From Sphingomonas sp. ATCC 31555 (GTDB lineage: Bacteria > Pseudomonadota > Alphaproteobacteria > Sphingomonadales > Sphingomonadaceae), in contig NZ_ALBQ01000020.1 of assembly GCF_000282895.1 (NCBI RefSeq), positions 1 through 50,375 on the forward strand: a stretch of DNA of 50,375 nucleotides. Reading direction: 5' to 3'. Positions 45,856 to 50,375 of this stretch are shown here, one piece after another. Both the position numbers and the translations under genes were made by a program. The first letter of the stretch is position 1, and every line of letters begins with the position of its first letter. The notes beneath the pieces are model-generated. The model was not told the origin of the DNA and ran no database searches. It worked only from the letters and a program-made list of their open reading frames with translations.

Positions 45856-47157
45856 ATGAACGCTACTGCTCTGCTTCCAGACCCGTACATCCTGATGCTG
45901 ACGGGGTTGGGCGTGCTCATCGCGCTGGTCGCTTGGCTGCCCTTGGCGCTGCGGCGCTTGCCGTTGTCGCTTCCGATCGTCTGCATCGGCATTGGCGCGG
46001 GCATCTTCCTGTTGCCGGGCGTGACGTTGCGCCCGCTGCCGTGGCGCTATCCCGAGATTACCGAGCGCTTCACCGAGCTGATCGTGATCATCGCGTTGAT
46101 GGGCGCGGGACTGAAGATTGATCGTCTATTCGGCTTGCGGCGCTGGGCCTGCACCTGGCGGCTGATCGGCATAACGATGCCGCTCAGCATCCTTGCGATC
46201 GGCGTGCTCGCGGGATGGGCGCTGGGCGTGCCGATCGCGATCGCGTTGCTGCTGGCGGCCAGTCTCGCGCCGACGGACCCCGTATTGGCAGCGGACGTCC
46301 AGGTGGGGCCGCCGAGGAGCGGCGAGGAGGACGAGGTTCGTTTCGGGCTGACGTCGGAGGCCGGCTTCAACGATGGTGCGGCCTTCCCGTTCGTCCACTT
46401 GGCCATCATGCTCGCCGCAGCCGCCGCATCCGGGGGGCCTTGGCTTGTGGAATGGCTCACCTATCGGGTGGCCTGGGAAATCCTGGGCGGTGTGATCGCG
46501 GGCTGGCTGGTCGGTCGTGCCTTTGGCTGGCTCACCTTCCACATCCCGGCAGAGACCAAGCTGGCGAGGACCGGGGACGGCCTGATCGCCCTGTCCGCCA
46601 CCTTCGTGTCCTACGGTCTCACCGAGGCGATCGACGTCTATGGCTTCCTGGCGGTGTTCGTGACCGCGCTCACCTTCCGCCATGCGCACCGGGAGCATGA
46701 TCTGCATCACGAGATGCACACCATCATCGAGCAGGTGGAGCGGCTGGTGATGATGATCCTGCTGATCCTATTCGGCGGTGCGTTGGTGAGCGGCTTGCTG
46801 GCGGCAGTGACCTGGATCGATGTCGCCGTAGCAGCAGTGATCCTGCTGGTGATCCGGCCGCTCTGCGGCTGGATCGGTCTGCTGGGCTATCCCGCCGATG
46901 CGGGGGAGAAGTGGACGCTGGCGTTCTTCGGGATCCGGGGAGTGGGAACGATCTACTACCTCGCCTATGGCCTGAATCACATGCAGGTCGCCGATGTTGG
47001 GCGGCTTTGGGGCGTCGTCGGTCTCGTCATACTCTTTTCGATCCTGCTGCACGGTCTGACGGTAACGCCGATCATGCGCTCGCTGGACCGATGGCATGGT
47101 CGGGATCCAGACGCCGCGGGTGCACCGCCCGGGCTGCAGGGGCCTGCGCGCGACTGA
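45856..47157 (+). CDS. CPA1-type Na+/H+ (cation/proton) antiporter
   Basis: The 433-residue protein has 11-13 membrane helices. It shows the CPA1 motifs ASLAPTDPVLAADVQVG, LTSEAGFNDGAAFPF with the conserved Asn-Asp pair, and FFGIRGVGTIYYLAYGLNHM near the end. It exchanges a cation (Na+ or K+) for protons at the inner membrane; the ion cannot be told from sequence. The ATG giving MNATALLPDPYILMLTG fits homologues, although no ribosome binding site is evident. Codon choice (more TTG for Leu) differs from the ribosomal genes around it. It lies between rpmD and rplO, an unusual place, so insertion into the spc cluster is likely. Confidence 0.92.
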   Translation: MNATALLPDPYILMLTGLGVLIALVAWLPLALRRLPLSLPIVCIGIGAGIFLLPGVTLRPLPWRYPEITERFTELIVIIALMGAGLKIDRLFGLRRWACTWRLIGITMPLSILAIGVLAGWALGVPIAIALLLAASLAPTDPVLAADVQVGPPRSGEEDEVRFGLTSEAGFNDGAAFPFVHLAIMLAAAAASGGPWLVEWLTYRVAWEILGGVIAGWLVGRAFGWLTFHIPAETKLARTGDGLIALSATFVSYGLTEAIDVYGFLAVFVTALTFRHAHREHDLHHEMHTIIEQVERLVMMILLILFGGALVSGLLAAVTWIDVAVAAVILLVIRPLCGWIGLLGYPADAGEKWTLAFFGIRGVGTIYYLAYGLNHMQVADVGRLWGVVGLVILFSILLHGLTVTPIMRSLDRWHGRDPDAAGAPPGLQGPARD

Positions 47158-47214
47158 CCGGCTGGGGCCTGCGCGGCGATCGCTGTGAGACGGCCGAGGA
47201 GGCCCAAACAAGAG

Positions 47215-47243
47215 TCGACATTCCCCCCGCACGCCGCTATGAG
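47215..47243 (+). promoter_or_regulatory. probable rplO promoter
   Basis: TCGACA (47215-47220), a 17-base spacer and TATGAG (47238-47243) resemble a housekeeping promoter, 50 bases before the rplO ATG. It would restore expression of rplO, which is separated from the rest of the spc block. Confidence 0.45.
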
Positions 47244-47293
47244 CCCGCGCTTCCCATCAACGCGCGACCAAAGCGAAAGCGAGTGCACACATC

Positions 47294-47824
47294 ATGAAGC
47301 TGAACGAACTCAACGACAACCAGGGCGCCCGTCATCGCCGCATGCGCGTGGGCCGTGGTATCGGTTCCGGCAAGGGCAAGACCGGCGGCCGCGGCGTCAA
47401 GGGTCAGAAGAGCCGCGAAGGCGTCTCGATCAACGGCTTCGAGGGCGGTCAGATGCCGCTCCACATGCGTCTGCCGAAGCGCGGCTTCAACAACATCTTC
47501 GCCAAGGACTATGCCGAGGTGAATCTGGGCGCGATCCAGAAGGCCGTCGACGCCGGCAAGCTGACCGCGACCGACATCGATCACGCCGCGCTGAAGGCCG
47601 CGAACCTGGCCCGTGGCGGCAAGGACGGCGTCCGCATCCTCGGCAAGGGCGAACTGACCGCCAAGCTGACCTTCACCGTCGCCGGCGTGTCCGCCTCGGC
47701 GCGTGAGGCGATCGAGAAGGCCGGCGGCACGGTCAACGTGATCGAGGTGGTTCCGGCCGCCGACAAGGCCAAGGCGAAGCACCGCACGGCACAGGCCGCT
47801 GCCAAGGCCGCCAAGCAGGGCTGA
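47294..47824 (+). CDS. rplO: 50S ribosomal protein L15
   Basis: L15 is a late-assembling component of the large subunit. The 176-residue protein has the Gly/Arg-rich N-terminus [60 protein letters not shown] and a C-terminal domain ending in an Ala/Lys-rich tail (about 25 residues longer than E. coli L15). It is isolated: an antiporter gene and promoter lie upstream and a hairpin plus palindromic repeat lie downstream. Confidence 0.97.
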   Translation: MKLNELNDNQGARHRRMRVGRGIGSGKGKTGGRGVKGQKSREGVSINGFEGGQMPLHMRLPKRGFNNIFAKDYAEVNLGAIQKAVDAGKLTATDIDHAALKAANLARGGKDGVRILGKGELTAKLTFTVAGVSASAREAIEKAGGTVNVIEVVPAADKAKAKHRTAQAAAKAAKQG

Positions 47825-47832
47825 CGAAATGC

Positions 47833-47861
47833 GAAGGCGGGGCTCCCAAGGCCCCGCCTTC
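47833..47861 (+). terminator. terminator-like hairpin after rplO
   Basis: GAAGGCGGGGC (47833-47843) pairs perfectly with GCCCCGCCTTC (47851-47861). The following T content is modest (CTTCG), so strength is uncertain. Confidence 0.65.
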
Positions 47862-47915
47862 CTTCGTGCTGGGCCTGGTGGGCGCGTCGTGAACGACGCT
47901 GTTTCCCCCAGATCC

Positions 47916-48009
47916 GTCATCCCGGCGAAAGCCGGGATCCATTCGCCGCTCCGTCGCGGCAAGCGCCGAAACGCAGACCCCAATGGATTCCGGCTTTCGC
48001 CGGAATGAC
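47916..48009. repeat. 94-bp palindromic repeat element (GTCATTCCGGCG type)
   Basis: The left arm 47916-47943 begins GTCATCCCGGCGAAAGCCGG and matches the inverted right arm 47982-48009 at 26 of 28 positions; 38 bases lie between. A degenerate copy is at 7255-7336. I recall this sequence as a frequent intergenic repeat in Sphingomonads; a genome search would confirm it. Confidence 0.8.
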
Positions 48010-48052
48010 CGGGGAAGGGGCAACGCCCGGTTTCTTTCGGCGCCCGCAGCCA

Positions 48053-48081
48053 TTAGACAAGCCGCGCACAACCCCTATATG
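48053..48081 (+). promoter_or_regulatory. probable secY-adk promoter
   Basis: TTAGAC (48053-48058), a 17-base spacer and TATATG (48076-48081) lie 54 bases before the secY ATG and just downstream of the palindromic repeat. Confidence 0.45.
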
Positions 48082-48134
48082 CGACTCCGCAGGGCGGGGG
48101 AGCGCCCGTCACTTATCCGGGACGAAGATACGAA

Positions 48135-49496
48135 ATGGCATCCGCAGCCGACCAGCTGGCCTCCAGCATCAATCTGGCGAAGTTCAGCAAGGCCACCGAC
48201 CTCAAGAAGCGCCTGTGGTTCACCCTCGGCGCGCTGATCGTCTTCCGCATGCTGAGCTATGTGCCGCTGCCGGGAATCGACCCGACGGCGCTCGGCCTGC
48301 TCGCGCAGCAGACACAGGGCGGCGTGCTCGATTTCTTCAACAATTTCACCGGCGGCGCGCTGTCGCGCATGTCGATCGTGGCGATGGGCGTGATGCCCTA
48401 TATCACCGCGTCGATCGTCGTGCAGCTCGCCTCCTCGCTGTCGCCGCAGCTCGCCGCGATCAAGAAGGAAGGTGAAAGCGGCCGCAAGCGGCTGAACCAG
48501 TATACCCGCTACGGCACCGTGTTGCTCACCGCCGTCCAGGGCTATTTCCTCGTGCAGGGACTCGAGGCTGCCGGCGCCGCTAACGGTCTCAGCCCGGTCG
48601 TCGAACCCGGCATCGCCTTCACCATCACCGCCGTGGTCAGCCTGATCGGCGGCACCATGTTCCTGATGTGGATCGGCGAGCAGATCACCAGCCGCGGCAT
48701 CGGCAACGGCATTTCGCTGATCATCATGGCCGGCATTGTCGCCCGCCTGCCGGTCACGCTCGTCCAGCTGTTCGAAAGCGGCCGTTCGGGCTCGATCGAT
48801 CCGCTGCGCCTGATCTTCGTGATCGTCTGCGTCGCGGCGCTGGTGCTGTTCATCTGCTTCATGGAGCGCGCCCAGCGTCGCATCCTGATCCAGTATCCGA
48901 AGCGCCAGACGGCGCGCGGGGTGCAGGCCGAACGCAGCCACCTGCCGCTGAAGCTCAACACCGCCGGCGTGATTCCGCCGATCTTCGCCTCGTCGCTGCT
49001 GCTGCTGCCGCTCACGATCACCCAGTTCGCCGGCCAGGCCACCACGGGCGAAAGCTGGTGGGGCGATCTGATCGCGAACCTGAACATCTGGCTGCGCCAT
49101 GGCTCGCCGATCTACATGTCGCTCTATGCCGCCGGCATCATCTTCTTCTCGTTCTTCTACACCGCGGTCGTGTTCAATCCCGAGGAGACGGCCGACAATC
49201 TGAAGCGCTATGGCGGTTTCGTGCCCGGCATCCGCCCCGGCAAGAACACCGAGCTGTACTTCGATTACGTGCTGACGCGCATCACCGTGATCGGCGCGGC
49301 CTATCTGACCATCATCTGCCTGCTGCCGGAATGGGCGTTCTCCGCGATGAGCATCCCGTTCCTGATGGGCGGCACTAGCCTTCTGATCGTTGTCAACGTA
49401 ACCATGGACACGGTGACGCAGATCCAGTCGCACCTGCTGGCCCACCAGTATGGCGATCTGATCAAGAAGGCGAAGCTCAAGGGCCGGATGCGCTAA
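48135..49496 (+). CDS. secY: preprotein translocase subunit SecY
   Basis: SecY is the protein-conducting channel of the Sec translocon in the inner membrane. The 453-residue protein has ten predicted helices, the N-terminal ATDLKKRLWFTLGALIVFRM, the plug region FNNFTGGALSRMSIVAMGVM, and cytoplasmic loops with RRILIQYPKRQTARGVQAER. FKRYGGFVPGIRPGKNTELY-type sequence follows near the end. Length is normal. It is followed by adk after 26 bases, but is cut off from rplO by a hairpin and a repeat. Confidence 0.98.
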   Translation: MASAADQLASSINLAKFSKATDLKKRLWFTLGALIVFRMLSYVPLPGIDPTALGLLAQQTQGGVLDFFNNFTGGALSRMSIVAMGVMPYITASIVVQLASSLSPQLAAIKKEGESGRKRLNQYTRYGTVLLTAVQGYFLVQGLEAAGAANGLSPVVEPGIAFTITAVVSLIGGTMFLMWIGEQITSRGIGNGISLIIMAGIVARLPVTLVQLFESGRSGSIDPLRLIFVIVCVAALVLFICFMERAQRRILIQYPKRQTARGVQAERSHLPLKLNTAGVIPPIFASSLLLLPLTITQFAGQATTGESWWGDLIANLNIWLRHGSPIYMSLYAAGIIFFSFFYTAVVFNPEETADNLKRYGGFVPGIRPGKNTELYFDYVLTRITVIGAAYLTIICLLPEWAFSAMSIPFLMGGTSLLIVVNVTMDTVTQIQSHLLAHQYGDLIKKAKLKGRMR

Positions 49497-49522
49497 GCGC
49501 GCGGTCGTAAGGGGAGGATCTG

Positions 49523-50176
49523 TTGAATATCATCCTGTTGGGCCCGCCGGGGGCCGGTAAGGGCACCCAGGCGAAGCGGCTCGAGACCGAGCGCGGCATG
49601 GTGCAGCTGTCCACGGGCGACATGCTGCGCGCGGCGGTGAAGGCGGGCACGCCGACGGGCCTGAAGGCCAAGCAAGTGATGGAAGCGGGGCAGCTCGTCT
49701 CCGACGAGATCGTCTCGGGCATTATCGGCGAGCGGCTCGATATGGCCGACACCGAACAGGGCGCGATCTTCGACGGCTATCCGCGCACGTACGCCCAGGC
49801 CGAGTCGCTCGACGACCTGCTCGCCGAGCGCGGCCGCAAGCTCGATTATGTGATCGAGCTGCTGGTCAACGAAGAGGCGCTGGTCGATCGCGTCGAGGGC
49901 CGCTTCACCTGCGCCAAGTGCGGCGAGGGCTATCATGACAAGTACAAGCTGCCCCAGGTGGACGGCGTGTGCGACGTGTGCGGCGCGACCGAGTTCAAGC
50001 GCCGCCCTGACGACAATGCCGAGACGGTGCGCACCCGCATGGCGGAATACCGCGCCAAGACCGCGCCGATCCTGCCCTTCTACGAAGAGAAGGGGCTGGT
50101 CCGGCGTGTCGACGGCATGGCCGATATCGACGAAGTGACGCGGCAGATCGCCGCGGTGCTCGACGGGCAGGGATAA
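49523..50176 (+). CDS. adk: adenylate kinase, zinc-lid type
   Basis: Adk interconverts AMP, ADP and ATP. The 217-residue protein has the P-loop GPPGAGKGT (residues 7-15), DGYPRT in the AMP site, and a long lid with four cysteines (130, 133, 150, 153; CAKC...CDVC) that should bind zinc. The start is TTG, with a strong GGGGAGG site six bases upstream; no ATG fits the N-terminus MNIILLGPPG. It ends the transcription unit with secY. Confidence 0.97.
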   Translation: MNIILLGPPGAGKGTQAKRLETERGMVQLSTGDMLRAAVKAGTPTGLKAKQVMEAGQLVSDEIVSGIIGERLDMADTEQGAIFDGYPRTYAQAESLDDLLAERGRKLDYVIELLVNEEALVDRVEGRFTCAKCGEGYHDKYKLPQVDGVCDVCGATEFKRRPDDNAETVRTRMAEYRAKTAPILPFYEEKGLVRRVDGMADIDEVTRQIAAVLDGQG

Positions 50177-50178
50177 CG

Positions 50179-50207
50179 AAAAGGGCGGGGGACACCCCGC
50201 CCTTTTT
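50179..50207 (+). terminator. intrinsic terminator after adk
   Basis: AAAAGGGCGGGG (50179-50190) pairs perfectly with CCCCGCCCTTTT (50195-50206) across GACA and runs into T residues, three bases after the adk stop. Confidence 0.88.
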
Positions 50208-50333
50208 GATTCGGGGGCATTCACTCGGGCGATGTGCCATCGCCCAGTCGCGGGCGTTCAGATCGTGCACCTGCGATCCTAAAAACTGCCGATCATTGCG
50301 GGGGATCCGTGCCGATCTCTCTTTTCCGGCGCG

Positions 50334-50375
50334 CTAGAGCGGATTTCGACCGCACTGAATCGGTGAGGGATTCCC
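50334..50375 (+). repeat. dispersed intergenic repeat, TAGAGCG type (cut by window end)
   Basis: CTAGAGCGGATTTCGACCGC followed by ACTGAATCGG is of the same kind as the inverted sequence at 11-44. The window ends inside it. Confidence 0.45.

Overview
The window is a chromosomal segment of a high-GC alphaproteobacterium, most probably a Sphingomonas-like member of the Sphingomonadaceae. The main reasons are the joined str, S10 and spc ribosomal clusters, GGAAC-N16/17-CGTT (EcfG-type) promoters, several small exported Tyr/Arg-rich glycine-zipper proteins, a B12 uptake operon led by a cobalamin riboswitch, and intergenic palindromes of a kind I recall from Sphingomonads. No rRNA, tRNA, CRISPR array, prophage or intact insertion sequence was found.

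Region 1 (1-12.6 kb) is a patchwork of single genes: a Cupin_5 protein, three related glycine-zipper envelope proteins, two Lys/Ala/Pro-rich basic proteins, recN next to bamD, a cupin-type mannose-6-phosphate isomerase, an OsmC protein, a TylF-type methyltransferase and an OxyR-like regulator whose expected redox cysteine is replaced by His. A secreted-protein gene at 7737-8314 is split by a frameshift.

Region 2 (12.6-25.4 kb) carries glnD (nitrogen signalling), a VOC protein, a PRC-barrel protein, recO, leuB overlapping a GT2-GtrA glycosyltransferase, an old-yellow-enzyme oxidoreductase, a PMT-type glycosyltransferase, a lower-GC patch with a lone ExbD-like lipoprotein, and the compact metZ-apaG-LysR set joined by GTGA overlaps.

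Region 3 (25.4-31.3 kb) is a minus-strand cobalamin uptake operon in the order riboswitch, TonB-dependent receptor, binding lipoprotein, FecCD permease, ATPase, with GTGA and TTGA start/stop overlaps. A DUF4142 lipoprotein under a probable stress promoter and a bactofilin follow.

Region 4 (31.4-50.2 kb) is the ribosomal protein block: rpsL-rpsG-fusA-tuf, rpsJ, rplC-D-W-B-rpsS-rplV-rpsC-rplP-rpmC-rpsQ, rplN-X-E-rpsN-rpsH-rplF-rplR-rpsE-rpmD, then rplO, secY and adk. It is unusually broken up. Structured leaders or terminators lie before rpsL, between rpsG and fusA, after tuf, between rpsJ and rplC, between rpsQ and rplN, after rpmD and after rplO. A CPA1-type Na+/H+ antiporter gene sits between rpmD and rplO. 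RpsL carries Arg at position 88, a position linked to streptomycin resistance.

I found no unmistakable new multi-gene system. The best candidates for something undescribed are the segmented ribosomal operon with its antiporter insertion and leader structures, and the glycine-zipper family with two invariant cysteines.
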